64,000 nucleotides of DNA, taken from assembly GCF_009830285.1 (NCBI RefSeq), contig NZ_WUQX01000001.1:1364501-1428500 (forward strand), in the 5' to 3' direction. Every line of letters starts with the position of its first letter. The first letter of the stretch is position 1. The translations under genes were made by a program, and so were the position numbers. The stretch comes from Sporofaciens musculi (GTDB lineage Bacteria; Bacillota; Clostridia; Lachnospirales; Lachnospiraceae). Below, piece after piece: positions 35,306 through 44,925 of the stretch. A model generated the notes under the pieces. That model was not told where the DNA came from. It saw only the letters and a list, made by a program, of their open reading frames with translations, and did no database searches.

Positions 35306-36292
35306 ATGATGGTAAGCAATCTTATAAAAATGAAATTGAAAAAAATATTCCCTGGTTTGATGGAGAATCGTTACTTATATCAAATCTACATTCTCATTTT
35401 TCATCATACAGAAAGAGAACATTATGTTCACAATAGGGCAGCGAAGACAGACTTAAAATTTTATGTGATTCGGCCGAGAGGAAATGGAATCGAAGGGCTG
35501 ATGTCTTTGTTTCTATATATTTTGCAGAGAATAGACTATGCTGACAGATGTGGTATGATTCCGGTAGTGGATATGAAGAATTATAACTCCCAGTATTATG
35601 ACGGCGAGCATAATGTCTGGGAATGGTATTTCACACAGCCGTCGCAGTATAATCTTGAAGACGTTAGGAATAATAAAACGAACCTTGTATGCGGATATTC
35701 TCTCCGTAGGAAAATGAATAAAGATATTGGTTCAATACAAAGTATTTTTGACCAAAGGTTGATTATGTCTGTAAATAAGCTGATTCTAAGACATATTGAC
35801 TATTCGGATGAGGTAAAGTGTATTCTGGACAAGGAGATAAAAACTGTAAAACCAAAAGAATGTATAGGAGTCTATCTTAGAGGAACAGATTATATCGCCT
35901 TGCAGCCTAAAGGAGAACCGAGGCAGCCTACGGTTGAAATGGTAAAGAAGCAGATAGACGCATTTGTTGAGAAATATGGCTGCAACAGAATATTTTTGGT
36001 GACTGAAGATGCAGGCATTTTTAAGCAGTTTTGTGAAAAAGACAGGTATGAAATTGTACTGTACTCGGCAGATTCTTTCATCGCTTCATATGATGGAAAA
36101 GATTATCTGGCTTTTAGCGGGGCAATAAAAAAAGGAAAGAAAGAGGCTGGATTAGATTATTTGGTGAAAATTGCGTTGCTGTCAAAGTGTAAATACCTGG
36201 TAACCTCCATTACCAGAGGATCGATTTCTGCCGTTTATTTAAATGGCGGAAACTATAAAGATATATTCATATTCGATTTGGGAATATACTAA
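35306..36292 (+). CDS. probable fucosyltransferase-like (GT23/O-FucT-type) glycosyltransferase
   Basis: The 328-residue protein contains GVYLRGTDY (about residues 188-196), matching the donor-binding H/Y-x-R-x-(G/T)-D-Y element of the GT23/GT11/O-fucosyltransferase fold. It ends with LVTSITRGSISAVYLNGG, a second conserved donor-site block with S/R residues. Length and the early PRGNGIEGLMSLFLYIL segment fit a GT-B fold. It probably adds fucose or a related deoxysugar. ATG at 35306 or 35309 lacks a strong ribosome site, and coupling to the previous gene 13 bases away is likely. The sugar is inference. Confidence 0.65.
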   Translation: MMVSNLIKMKLKKIFPGLMENRYLYQIYILIFHHTEREHYVHNRAAKTDLKFYVIRPRGNGIEGLMSLFLYILQRIDYADRCGMIPVVDMKNYNSQYYDGEHNVWEWYFTQPSQYNLEDVRNNKTNLVCGYSLRRKMNKDIGSIQSIFDQRLIMSVNKLILRHIDYSDEVKCILDKEIKTVKPKECIGVYLRGTDYIALQPKGEPRQPTVEMVKKQIDAFVEKYGCNRIFLVTEDAGIFKQFCEKDRYEIVLYSADSFIASYDGKDYLAFSGAIKKGKKEAGLDYLVKIALLSKCKYLVTSITRGSISAVYLNGGNYKDIFIFDLGIY

Positions 36293-36310
36293 ATTTATAG
36301 GAGTTAAATC

Positions 36311-37438
36311 ATGAAGATAATGATGATCGGATCAGATGCAGGGGCTTATGGTTCAGCTCTTTCAATGTGTCATTTAATGAAAAATTTTAATAAACGAGGA
36401 GTTGATTTTGTTGGAATTTTGCCATCGTCTATTCTGCGGGCCGATATATGGAATGAATTTGGTGTAAAAATCAGGTTTGTAAATTTTTATAAATGGATAT
36501 ATATTCCCAAAGGTACTGTATATAATTGGGCTAAATGGATATATAAAATAATTTTGAATATAAATGCAGAGATAAAAGTATACAAGATTATGAAAGAAGA
36601 AAATCCAGATATTATTCATATTAATACTGCTGCAATCGGAACAGGGGCAATAGCGGCGTGTCTATCAAGAAAAAAGTTGGTTTGGCATTTCAGAGAGTTT
36701 GTAGAGGAAGATTTAGGCGCAAGATTTCACGGAAAATTTTTTTCTAAGTGTTTATTTAGGAAAGCGGATGCAAGAATTGCAGTATCAAACTCTGTTCGGA
36801 AGCACTATCAGATGATGATACGTAGGGAATGTAAATGTATTTACAATGGAGTTAATATTAATAAATTTTATTATAAACATGTCCTGTTTCATAATGAGGA
36901 AATCGTTGTTACTGTTCCTGGAAGGCTGCTGAAAAGCAAGGGACAGTATGAAGTTATACAGACATTTATAGAACTGGATGATATGCTCGGCAATTATAAA
37001 ATGTACATTCTTGGAGATGGTGAAGAAGAATACACAAAATTGCTAACCGAGTTGATTGAAAAATATCATATGAATGACAAGGTTATTATGATGGGATATG
37101 TAAGCAATATTCATTCTTATTATCGGATATCAGACATAGTCATTATAAATTCTGCTAAAGAGGCATTTGGCAGAACAACTGTGGAAGCAATGCTCTCTGG
37201 GTGTGTAGTTGTTGGTAATGATACTGGCGGTACAAGTGAGCTTTTAAATAATGGGAATGGTTTTCTGTTTGATCATAAATCTTTAACATTGAAAGATGTA
37301 CTATTGCAAATTATCTGTGATAAGAATAGTGCAATGATTACGGCACAGAGAGGCCAAAAATATGCAAAAGAAATGTTTACTGACGAAAAAAATGCCAGTG
37401 AGATTATAGCGCTGTATAAGGAGATATTGAATGGGTAA
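36311..37438 (+). CDS. family 4 glycosyltransferase
   Basis: The 375-residue protein has a GT-B fold. The N-terminal domain begins KIMMIGSDAGAYGSALSMCHL, and the C-terminal domain has VTVPGRLLKSKGQYEVIQTF, MYILGDGEEE, VIMMGYVSNIHSYYRISDIVI and the E(x7)E donor site KEAFGRTTVEAMLSG. This is the standard GT4 pattern. From here to about 40,800 the DNA is markedly more AT-rich than the operon head, a sign of separately acquired serotype-specific genes. TAGGAG precedes ATG, and the stop overlaps the next start by eight bases. Confidence 0.88.
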   Translation: MKIMMIGSDAGAYGSALSMCHLMKNFNKRGVDFVGILPSSILRADIWNEFGVKIRFVNFYKWIYIPKGTVYNWAKWIYKIILNINAEIKVYKIMKEENPDIIHINTAAIGTGAIAACLSRKKLVWHFREFVEEDLGARFHGKFFSKCLFRKADARIAVSNSVRKHYQMMIRRECKCIYNGVNINKFYYKHVLFHNEEIVVTVPGRLLKSKGQYEVIQTFIELDDMLGNYKMYILGDGEEEYTKLLTELIEKYHMNDKVIMMGYVSNIHSYYRISDIVIINSAKEAFGRTTVEAMLSGCVVVGNDTGGTSELLNNGNGFLFDHKSLTLKDVLLQIICDKNSAMITAQRGQKYAKEMFTDEKNASEIIALYKEILNG

Positions 37439-38294
37439 ATATTTGCATGCCTTTGTGATATTGAATTATAACATAATAAATGAAACAATAGATTGTATAG
37501 AGTCTATAATTAAGCATATTAAAAACCAAAACTATTATATTATCGTTGTGGATAATGGTTCTTCAAAAGCCATATATGATGAATTATACGATTATATTCA
37601 TTCATTAAGACTGGATAAACTTATACTATTAAAAAACAGCGATAATCTGGGCTTTGCTTGTGGAAATAATGTGGGTTTTAAATATGCAAAATACGAGTTA
37701 AATGCGGATTTTATATTGCAGATTAATAATGATACAATTATAGCGCAAGCAGATATGTTAGATATTCTTGAAGATGAATTTGAAAGAACCTGTTCATTTG
37801 TAATAGGCCCAGACATTTATGCTGTTAAACAGAAGCTTCACCAGAATCCGCAGCCGACAATTACTTATAATTTAAAATATATTGGGAAAAATATTTTAAA
37901 TTCACTATGCCATATTGTTGCATTGAATTTGAAAATCGAAGATTTAATAAAGAATCCAATTGTTAAGCGTAGTAAGAATGTTTTTGACTATACAATAGAA
38001 CAAGATAACGTGACGTTACATGGCTCAGCATTATACTTTACACCTTTGTATTTAGCGGCATATGATGGTATGTTTGATAAGACTTTTCTTTATCGAGAAG
38101 AAAATATATTGTTCTATTTATTGAGAGCTGACGAACACAAAATGAGATATTGCCCTAAACTTAGAATTACTCATTTGGAGGATGTTTCTACTGACAGCTC
38201 ATTTGATAGTAATAGAAAGAGACGTATATTTTATTACAAGAATTTATTAAAGAGTGATTTGCAGTTGTTGAAACTGATCATGAAAAGAGGATAA
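37431..38294 (+). CDS. family 2 glycosyltransferase (rhamnosyltransferase-like)
   Basis: The 287-residue protein has a GT2 start (HAFVILNYNIINETIDCIES), IIVVDNGSS, NLGFACGNNVG and the metal site FILQINNDT, the pattern of WbbL/RfbN-like rhamnosyltransferases. The N-L-G-F-A-x-G-N-N motif is the acceptor-side signature of this subgroup. It overlaps the GT4 gene and precedes the polymerase gene by four bases, so all are translated from one message. It is short at the C-terminus, without a membrane segment. The transferred sugar cannot be told. Confidence 0.85.
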   Translation: MGKYLHAFVILNYNIINETIDCIESIIKHIKNQNYYIIVVDNGSSKAIYDELYDYIHSLRLDKLILLKNSDNLGFACGNNVGFKYAKYELNADFILQINNDTIIAQADMLDILEDEFERTCSFVIGPDIYAVKQKLHQNPQPTITYNLKYIGKNILNSLCHIVALNLKIEDLIKNPIVKRSKNVFDYTIEQDNVTLHGSALYFTPLYLAAYDGMFDKTFLYREENILFYLLRADEHKMRYCPKLRITHLEDVSTDSSFDSNRKRRIFYYKNLLKSDLQLLKLIMKRG

Positions 38295-38298
38295 TTAC

Positions 38299-39390
38299 GT
38301 GTTATATATAATAGCTTTGTTTATTGGATTTATTTCAATAATATTACCGAGAAACAAAAAACAGACAGGAATCCTTCTTTTGTTTATTTGGGCTTTATTT
38401 GCCTTAAATACATATAATCCTGACATGGCAAATTATTCATACACTTATAGAACGCTTGCGTATACCTCAGGAAATGATAATGAGTTTGGCTTTGTCTTAT
38501 TGATGAAAATAGCAGATATTTTGGGGGGAAGCTATAGAGCTTTTTTGATGTTCTTTGCTTTTATTTATGTTTTTATACTCTATAATGCAGCTATAAGATT
38601 TACTAAAAATGTAAACTGGTTTTTAATATTGTTTATTTTGATGCCGTTATGGCTTGATGTCACACAGTTAAGGAGTGGATTGTCCACTGTTATCATATTT
38701 TATGGATGTTCTTTCTTATTTGATATGGAGTTATCAAATAAGAAGAGTTTTATCATATATTTATGTGTGTGGGCAATAGCTGTTTTGATTCATCAGTCGG
38801 CTTTTGCATATATCGTGTTTATACTTGCAAGATTGTTTGATTGGAAAAAGTGCTTACTCACAGTGTCAGCAGGAACGATTATGATGTTGTTTCTTACATC
38901 TTCCTATTTTTCAAAAATTTTTAATCTTTTACAGTCAATTTTTGCATCAGATCGTTTTTCTATGTGGGTTACCAGAGAGGTACAAGAATATACGAGAACT
39001 CTGGTATTTCTGATGGCATGTATATGCATTTGCTGTATCTTTATTTTTATAAAGGTTGGGAAAAAGTATAGAAGTCTATCAGACGTATCGGCTCTTACAG
39101 ATATAATGGGAAAATGTGTTCTGCTTACAATGATGGTTCTTCCTATGATGCTTAGAAAACTTGAATGGCAGCGTATGTTTAGAATAGATTTTATCTTCCT
39201 AGCTGTCATAATATCTATTCTTGGACAGACCAGGAGAAGAAACGGAGTATGTCTTATGTTGTCTCTTGCCCTCTATACATTTATATTTATATATACTGCA
39301 TATGGAAATACATCTTCTGATGTTGTATATTTTGATTCTGTTTTCCGATGTGTCTTTGAGGATAATCTTCTAACGGATTGGATTAGATAG
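38299..39390 (+). CDS. EpsG-family polysaccharide polymerase
   Basis: The 363-residue protein has about ten hydrophobic segments. It carries the EpsG pattern: an early NPDMANYSYTYRT (the conserved D..Y...Y segment), EFGFVLLMKIADILG, and a central RSGLSTVIIFYG (R-x-G-L/I) loop. EpsG/Wzy-type proteins link repeat units on the outer face of the membrane. It starts with GTG at 38299 after GAGGATAA. Only one polymerase is encoded, consistent with a Wzx/Wzy-dependent capsule. Confidence 0.85.
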   Translation: MLYIIALFIGFISIILPRNKKQTGILLLFIWALFALNTYNPDMANYSYTYRTLAYTSGNDNEFGFVLLMKIADILGGSYRAFLMFFAFIYVFILYNAAIRFTKNVNWFLILFILMPLWLDVTQLRSGLSTVIIFYGCSFLFDMELSNKKSFIIYLCVWAIAVLIHQSAFAYIVFILARLFDWKKCLLTVSAGTIMMLFLTSSYFSKIFNLLQSIFASDRFSMWVTREVQEYTRTLVFLMACICICCIFIFIKVGKKYRSLSDVSALTDIMGKCVLLTMMVLPMMLRKLEWQRMFRIDFIFLAVIISILGQTRRRNGVCLMLSLALYTFIFIYTAYGNTSSDVVYFDSVFRCVFEDNLLTDWIR

Positions 39391-39396
39391 TGTGCT

Positions 39397-40821
39397 ATGA
39401 GTAATAGTAAAGTTTCTTTAAAAAAAGCAGTATTGATTAATTCTAGTGGGAAATATATTAGAATATTGTTGGCTATCGTTGTTAATGCGATTTTATCTCG
39501 CATATTATCTCCGGAAGAATTTGGAATAATAGCTATAATTACAGTATTTTCTACTTTTTTTAATACGTTATCTGATATGGGGTTTGGCGCTGCCATTATT
39601 CAGAAAAAAGATTTGACACAGTATGATATTAATCACATATATTCGTTTACTGTTTATATATCAGTTATATTAATGATGATATTTCAGGTATTGTCGATTC
39701 CGATCTCTTTTTTCTATAATGACAGTGTATACATTAGGTTGGGATTTTTACTGAGCTTATCATTGTTATTTAATACAATGAATATGGTTCCCAATGGTAT
39801 GCTTAATAGGGAGAAGCAATTTATTAAACTTGCTTATAGGACAATTCTATCTTATCTTATTCCATCCATAATTGCCATTCTGGCTGCCATCATAGGGTTG
39901 AGTTTTTATTCACTCGTTCTGCAATCAATTTTGTCGTCGTTTATCTTATTTATATGGAATAGAGTGGATTATAAATTAAAGTTTGTAATTAGAATTGATT
40001 TATTTTCAATTAAAAAAGTGATGAATTACTCAAGCTACCAGTTTGCATTTAATGTTATTAACTATTTTTCCAGAAATCTTGATAATCTATTAACTGGCAA
40101 ACTTCTAGGAAATGCAGAACTGGGATATTATAATAAAGCATATACGTTAATGCTATATCCAGTCAACAATCTGACAGGCGTGGTGTCGCCGGTGCTGCAT
40201 CCGGTTTTGGCTGACTATCAGAGTCAATATGAGCTTATATATAAAAAATATATGAAAGTAGTATGTTTTCTGTCAGCGCTGGCCTGCTTTGTTACAGTGT
40301 TTTGTTGGTTTAATTCTTATGAACTTGTTGTTCTTATGTATGGGAGTAACTGGGCAGAGTCTGTTATTTGCTTTGAGATATTATCATTTGCAATTTTTCC
40401 GCAAATGCTGAATTCCAGCGCCGGTGCTATTTTCCAGGTTCTTGGTAAGACGAAATTATTGTTTATAAACGGATGTATTAATACTGCTATAACAGTAATC
40501 GCTATTATTATGGGGATATGCTTAGGCGGAAGTATTCAGTGTTTATCACTTGGAGTAGCGATTGCCTATATACTGCAATTTTTCTGCTGCTATGTGATGC
40601 TCATACATGCAGGATTTGGCTTTTCATTTTTCGATTTCTTAAAAGCAGTACTGCCTGATATGGTTCATATGGTCGTTTTGTTTACAGCAGCATATTTTTG
40701 GCCTTTTGAAATCAGAAATACACTTATGGCGGCAGGATGTAAGACAATCTACTTAATTGCTGTGTATGCTCTATTATTGGTGGTCAGTAAGCGGTATAAA
40801 TTATTATTAGATTTATTTTAA
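39397..40821 (+). CDS. polysaccharide flippase (Wzx, TuaB/WzxC-like)
   Basis: The 474-residue protein has 12-14 hydrophobic segments and the MOP-family features AVLINSSGKYIRILLAIVVNAILSRILSPEEFG at the start (pattern: L-S-P-x-E-F-G) and SDMGFGAAIIQKKDLT, diagnostic for the WzxC/TuaB/EpsK subgroup. It moves the undecaprenyl-linked repeat unit across the membrane. It follows the polymerase by six bases. It is the last membrane gene of the operon; after it the DNA has a small GGACGGAGTCC hairpin (40824-40834). Confidence 0.9.
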   Translation: MSNSKVSLKKAVLINSSGKYIRILLAIVVNAILSRILSPEEFGIIAIITVFSTFFNTLSDMGFGAAIIQKKDLTQYDINHIYSFTVYISVILMMIFQVLSIPISFFYNDSVYIRLGFLLSLSLLFNTMNMVPNGMLNREKQFIKLAYRTILSYLIPSIIAILAAIIGLSFYSLVLQSILSSFILFIWNRVDYKLKFVIRIDLFSIKKVMNYSSYQFAFNVINYFSRNLDNLLTGKLLGNAELGYYNKAYTLMLYPVNNLTGVVSPVLHPVLADYQSQYELIYKKYMKVVCFLSALACFVTVFCWFNSYELVVLMYGSNWAESVICFEILSFAIFPQMLNSSAGAIFQVLGKTKLLFINGCINTAITVIAIIMGICLGGSIQCLSLGVAIAYILQFFCCYVMLIHAGFGFSFFDFLKAVLPDMVHMVVLFTAAYFWPFEIRNTLMAAGCKTIYLIAVYALLLVVSKRYKLLLDLF

Positions 40822-40878
40822 TGGACGGAGTCCACTTACCCAACATCTGACAGAAATAAAAGAAAAGGAACTAAATGA

Positions 40879-41510
40879 ATGGATATAAGTTTAATTAAAA
40901 CATTATACTTTAACTTTTACTATCTTAGATTTAAAGATGCTTTTAAGTTCCCATTTCGTGTTTATAAAGGCGTAAAAATTGGCTGTATGGGAAGTCGTGA
41001 CTGCATTACAATTCTTGATAAAAATTTACATATACATTTAGGCTCTGGTCAGTCTTTTGGTTTGGGAAACTCCACGACATTTTGGAGAGTGTCCAATAAT
41101 GCTCATATTGTTATAGGGGGGTAATTATTGGAAAAGGCTCTCAAGTTGTTGTTGACGGGGAATTGGTTATTGGAAGGAATTTTTATTGCAATGCTAATTG
41201 TATTATAAATTCTGGTAAAAGTATTCGCATTGGCGATGATGCTTTATTAGGATGGGATGTTACGCTTATAGATGGGGACGGACATCGCATGATCAAACAA
41301 ACTAGTGAGAGAGAAGATATTTTTGCTCCAATAGAAATAGGAAATCATGTGTGGATTGCAGCCAAAAGCAGTATCTTGAAAGGCAGTTATATTGATGACG
41401 ATAGCGTAATTGCTTATGGAGGTTTGGTATCAAAGAAATTTAATGAAAATAATATTTTGATTGGCGGGAATAATCAGGTATTAAAAAAAGGAATAGAATG
41501 GACAAAATAG
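40879..41510 (+). pseudogene. left-handed beta-helix acyltransferase split by a frameshift at a G run
   Basis: The first part reads to HIVIGG and stops with TAA at 41122-41124. The rest continues in another frame as VIIGKGSQVVVDGELVIGRN and then hexapeptide repeats (RIGDDALLGWDV, PIEIGNHVWIAAKSS). The join lies at six G residues, 41115-41120; seven or four would restore one protein of about 210 residues. It is of the WbbJ/WcaF-like O-acetyltransferase type, which would acetylate a capsule sugar. A pseudogene, a sequencing error, or reversible slipped-strand switching are all possible. AAAAGGAAC precedes the start. Confidence 0.7.
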
Positions 41511-41588
41511 AAATAAATAAAAAGTGATAGAAATATGCCATAAAATGTATTATGATATTCTAAGTTACAAGAAAGGAAGGCATAATCT

Positions 41589-42215
41589 ATGACAAATAAA
41601 GAAAGACGGGACAGAGAACTCCCCTATATCACCGACGAAGATGTTTTCGAGGAGCAAAAAAAGGCCAGAAGGCTGACTCAGGCGCTAAATACGGCTGACC
41701 GGTCGGATTTTGACGCAATCGGTAAGATTGTAAAGGAGCTGCTTGGCAAATCCGACGGCGCGTTTATCAATCCGCCCTTTTATTGCGACTATGGCTTTAA
41801 CATAGAAGTAGGAAAGAATTTCTTTGCAAACTACAACTGCATGATTCTGGATGTGGCAAAGGTTGTAATCGGAGATAACTGCCAGATGGCGCCCAATGTG
41901 GCAATCTATACGGCAGGCCATCCGGTACATCCGGATACCCGCAACACGGCATATGAATACGGAATTAAAGTGACAATCGGTGATAATGTCTGGATTGGCG
42001 GCAATACCGTTATCTGTCCGGGCGTACATATCGGCAGCAATACAGTAATCGGCGCGGGAAGCGTGGTCACGAAGGATATTCCCGACTGGGTGATTGCGGC
42101 GGGGAATCCGTGTAAGGTCATAAGAGAGATTACGGATGCAGACCGGAAATTCTACTTTAGAGATCGGGAATTTGACGAGGAAGCGTGGGCACATGTGTTA
42201 GAGCTTCAGAAATAA
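41589..42215 (+). CDS. sugar O-acetyltransferase (maltose/galactoside acetyltransferase type)
   Basis: The 208-residue protein has the N-terminal domain of maltose acetyltransferases, then a left-handed beta-helix with NPPFYCDYGFNIEVGKNFFANYNC and the catalytic-region APNVAIYTAGHPVHPDTRN, with the active-site histidine in AGHP. It ends GAGSVVTKDIPDWVIAAGNPCKVIREI. It transfers acetyl from acetyl-CoA to a small sugar, perhaps in detoxification. It has its own promoter-like region and GAAAGGAAGG before ATG. It is more GC-rich than the capsule genes and belongs to the flanking chromosome. Confidence 0.92.
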   Translation: MTNKERRDRELPYITDEDVFEEQKKARRLTQALNTADRSDFDAIGKIVKELLGKSDGAFINPPFYCDYGFNIEVGKNFFANYNCMILDVAKVVIGDNCQMAPNVAIYTAGHPVHPDTRNTAYEYGIKVTIGDNVWIGGNTVICPGVHIGSNTVIGAGSVVTKDIPDWVIAAGNPCKVIREITDADRKFYFRDREFDEEAWAHVLELQK

Positions 42216-42256
42216 AAAAGCCCTGCCTTACAGGATAGAGGGGAAGGTGGAGGACG

Positions 42257-42835
42257 ATGGAATCAATCGAATTAACGCCTACAGACCGCCAGCTTTTATT
42301 GTATGACATTTTCAAAGGAAGCCGCCAGGTAGAGCTTGCAGATATCACATCGCGTCTGCCTATTGGCAGAAAAATGATACAGCGGGATATGAAAACACTG
42401 AGGGATGCAGGACTTTTGGAGGCTTCTTATTCCGCCAAAGAAAAGGCTTATATAGTAAAGCGTGTAGAGCCACGGTCGCTGCCAGAGAGCGCTGCTGGGC
42501 ATAAAGGCAGGAAATATTTACATTTGTCAAAATTAAATCGAATTGCCAGATTGATGAACGAGCTTTACACCGACCGAAGCTCTAATTATTGGGATGACGG
42601 GGACGCCTATTACTCATGCAAAGACTGTTATTACGAGCTTTTTCCCAATGCCAATGAACGAATGCGGCAGAGGGATTTTGCACAGTTAAACCGTATCGGT
42701 TATTTCGTACATTATGATAATTTTTTCAGGCGGTACAAAATGTGGGAGAACACGAATTTGCGAGAAGATTTTGGCGTTTACTTGGAAAATGGGAAATTGA
42801 TGCGTAATATGGATTGGAGATATAATTGTTTTTAA
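42257..42835 (+). CDS. helix-turn-helix transcriptional regulator (DeoR/HTH_11 type)
   Basis: The N-terminal 65 residues form a winged helix: DRQLLLYDIFKGSRQVELADITSRLPIGRKMIQRDMKTLRDAGLL (pattern: I-x-x-R-L, R-D-x-x-x-L-x-x-A-G-L). The C-terminal part is Tyr/Asp-rich (NYWDDGDAYYSCKDCYYELFP) and lacks a clear WYL domain or sugar-binding fold. At 192 residues it looks like a shortened relative of WYL-type regulators. GGGAAGGTGG precedes ATG. It follows the acetyltransferase closely, perhaps co-transcribed. Its target is unknown. Confidence 0.75.
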   Translation: MESIELTPTDRQLLLYDIFKGSRQVELADITSRLPIGRKMIQRDMKTLRDAGLLEASYSAKEKAYIVKRVEPRSLPESAAGHKGRKYLHLSKLNRIARLMNELYTDRSSNYWDDGDAYYSCKDCYYELFPNANERMRQRDFAQLNRIGYFVHYDNFFRRYKMWENTNLREDFGVYLENGKLMRNMDWRYNCF

Positions 42836-42943
42836 TTGTGGGTGTCGTTATATCGTCCTGGTAATGGTGTAAGGCAGGGGCGCGATGCGGCTGCAAAAAT
42901 CAGAGGCTTGAGTATAACAGAGCTGGAAAGGGAATGACAGCCC

Positions 42944-43441
42944 ATGAAGATTAAAATTTATCGTGGTACTCATCAGATTGGAGGATGTGCTACAGAAATA
43001 AGCACAGAGAAGCACCGGGTTATTATTGATTTCGGAGCAAAGCTTTCAGACAGTGAGTCGGGCAAGGGTCTGACGGACGAACAGCTTGTGGAAAAGGTTT
43101 TTCAAAATGGCAAGCCGTGTGAAGCTGTATTGTTTAGTCATTACCACGGCGATCACATTGGTCTGTATCGGAAAATTCCGGAAGGGATTCCCCTTTATCT
43201 GGGAAAGACAGCAAAGAAAATCATGGAGCAGATTACCGAAAGACTGGATAAGCTGCCTGATGTGACGGAGAAGGGACTGCCGCGCGTGCAGGCAGTCAAG
43301 CCCTATTATCCAGCTAAACCACTTCTTTTTGGCGATATCAGAATAACGCCCTATGCAGAGGCTTTTGGAGAGACGGAAACCTTTGCCATGTACCGTGATA
43401 AGCTCAAGATGTTACAGGATGGGGAAGTATTTCAAATGTAG
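42944..43441 (+). pseudogene. metallo-beta-lactamase-fold hydrolase with internal deletion
   Basis: The product starts KIYRGTHQIGGCATEISTEK and has the zinc site SHYHGDHIG (about residues 65-73), the RNase-J/exonuclease-like MBL family start. After ITPY it jumps to AEAFGETETFAMYRDKLKML and ends at 165 residues, while such proteins normally exceed 350 and contain later zinc ligands (HTGD and a final H). I infer an internal deletion that fused the two ends in frame. It probably has no activity. The gap 42836-42943 holds no clear gene. Confidence 0.65.
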
Positions 43442-43488
43442 AAGAACCGTAAGTATTAAAATATAGGGATAGGGCGAAAGGTGGTATT

Positions 43489-44886
43489 ATGGGGAAATCA
43501 TTGGAAGAAAGACTGATTACTTTTACCGTGGAATTTACGAAAACAGTTATATGTAATTATAACATAGAAATACGCCACTCGGAAGGTTTGGTTATGCATT
43601 ATGGAAAGAAAGCACTTTCCATGGCAGAAATAGCGAAAAAATTAATCAATTCTGGCTGGTCAATGGAAATGTGTGTGAGACACTACTTAAGAAATCTAAA
43701 GGAAGATCAGAGATTGGATGTGAGTGAATGTAGCGCTACTTCTGGTACGAGAGGATGTGTAGCATGGACTACGGGAGTCGCTGGCATGTATGATGATGAG
43801 ACGGATTCCATAAATGCATGTATGGATAAAATTGCAGGTAAATATAAATTATGCTGTGAACCAAGTCCAAGTGGGTGTGGCTTCTGTATTTATAACAGCT
43901 ACTTAAATACCGACAGGGTTATATCCATTTTGCAAAATTATCAGGTATGTGATGCCGCCCAATGTCCGATTGTCGTTGTCGGACCGGATGGAACAAAAAA
44001 ATCAATGCTTCGTATATATGCTTATGGCGGTTGTATTGGTCGAATTGCGACAAGAAAAAACGACTGCAACCGGTTATCGAATGATCGAGGTTATGCCAGG
44101 TATTTGCGTAACTTATCAGAGGATAGAGACGGAGTCTATTTGAAGCATATGGAGTATACGTATGCAGAAGAATTTGAAAAAACAAAAGGGGATAACTTCT
44201 GTGAAAAATTGAGCAATAAACTACAAGAAATACAGGATGGCCAGGATGGCTGGCTGCTTTTTGATATCAGTCCATTGTATGTGGAATTGATTGTAAAGGC
44301 TGCTGAAAAGAGGTTCACGAAGGGAAGCGGAGATTTAGGAGAAATGGCGATTCGGACAGCCATTGCAAGGCAGCATATGAAAAAGGATGCGTCATCCCTC
44401 TGGTGTGTTATTGATATGGAGTATGCAGTTTCAAGAAGAATCAGTCCGTTAAAAAGGCAATTTAAGCCGGATATTGTGGTTTATGACAAAGATAATGGTT
44501 TTGGCTTGATTGAGCTGAAATATGCCAATGACAGTAAAGAAAATTGTGTAAAGCATTATGAAGATTTCCAGGCAGTTATTCAGGATGCTGCGGCCTGCGG
44601 CCAAATTGTAAAAGAATTGAAACGAAGAAGCTGGTATTTATGGGAATATGGCTTAATCAGTGATACACATTATAAACACATGATGAATTCTGAAAACCCA
44701 AGGCTTTGGCAGGGATTTCTGTTTGTGGGAGGAGGGCGTAATGAAGTAATGAACACCATTGAGAACATTAAGAATGAATTTATTATCAGTGAAAATTGCC
44801 GTTTTGCCTACTTCCCTTATGATGACACAGACAGCAAGAATTGCATAGGCAATATCAAATTAGATTATGCATCCATGAAGGAATAA
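43489..44886 (+). CDS. uncharacterised protein with a PD-(D/E)XK nuclease-like domain
   Basis: The 465-residue protein is not one I can name. Residues 326-345 read FKPDIVVYDKDNGFGLIELK, the catalytic core of PD-(D/E)XK nucleases (D328, E342, K344), and a preceding helix, GEMAIRTAI, could give the upstream acid E285. The N-terminal 180 residues are rich in cysteine (CCEPSPSGCGFCIYN), which may bind metal. It starts with ATG after GAAAGGTGG, stands alone and is followed by its own terminator. It could be a single-gene defence nuclease or a DNA-repair factor; both are inference. Confidence 0.6.
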   Translation: MGKSLEERLITFTVEFTKTVICNYNIEIRHSEGLVMHYGKKALSMAEIAKKLINSGWSMEMCVRHYLRNLKEDQRLDVSECSATSGTRGCVAWTTGVAGMYDDETDSINACMDKIAGKYKLCCEPSPSGCGFCIYNSYLNTDRVISILQNYQVCDAAQCPIVVVGPDGTKKSMLRIYAYGGCIGRIATRKNDCNRLSNDRGYARYLRNLSEDRDGVYLKHMEYTYAEEFEKTKGDNFCEKLSNKLQEIQDGQDGWLLFDISPLYVELIVKAAEKRFTKGSGDLGEMAIRTAIARQHMKKDASSLWCVIDMEYAVSRRISPLKRQFKPDIVVYDKDNGFGLIELKYANDSKENCVKHYEDFQAVIQDAAACGQIVKELKRRSWYLWEYGLISDTHYKHMMNSENPRLWQGFLFVGGGRNEVMNTIENIKNEFIISENCRFAYFPYDDTDSKNCIGNIKLDYASMKE

Positions 44887-44925
44887 GAACAATTTCTAAA
44901 ATAATCGTGGCTAAACATTATAGAC

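Noticed and set aside
42836..42943. Riboswitch before the metallo-hydrolase gene
   Set aside because: I could not recognise any conserved riboswitch core, and the downstream gene is itself damaged.
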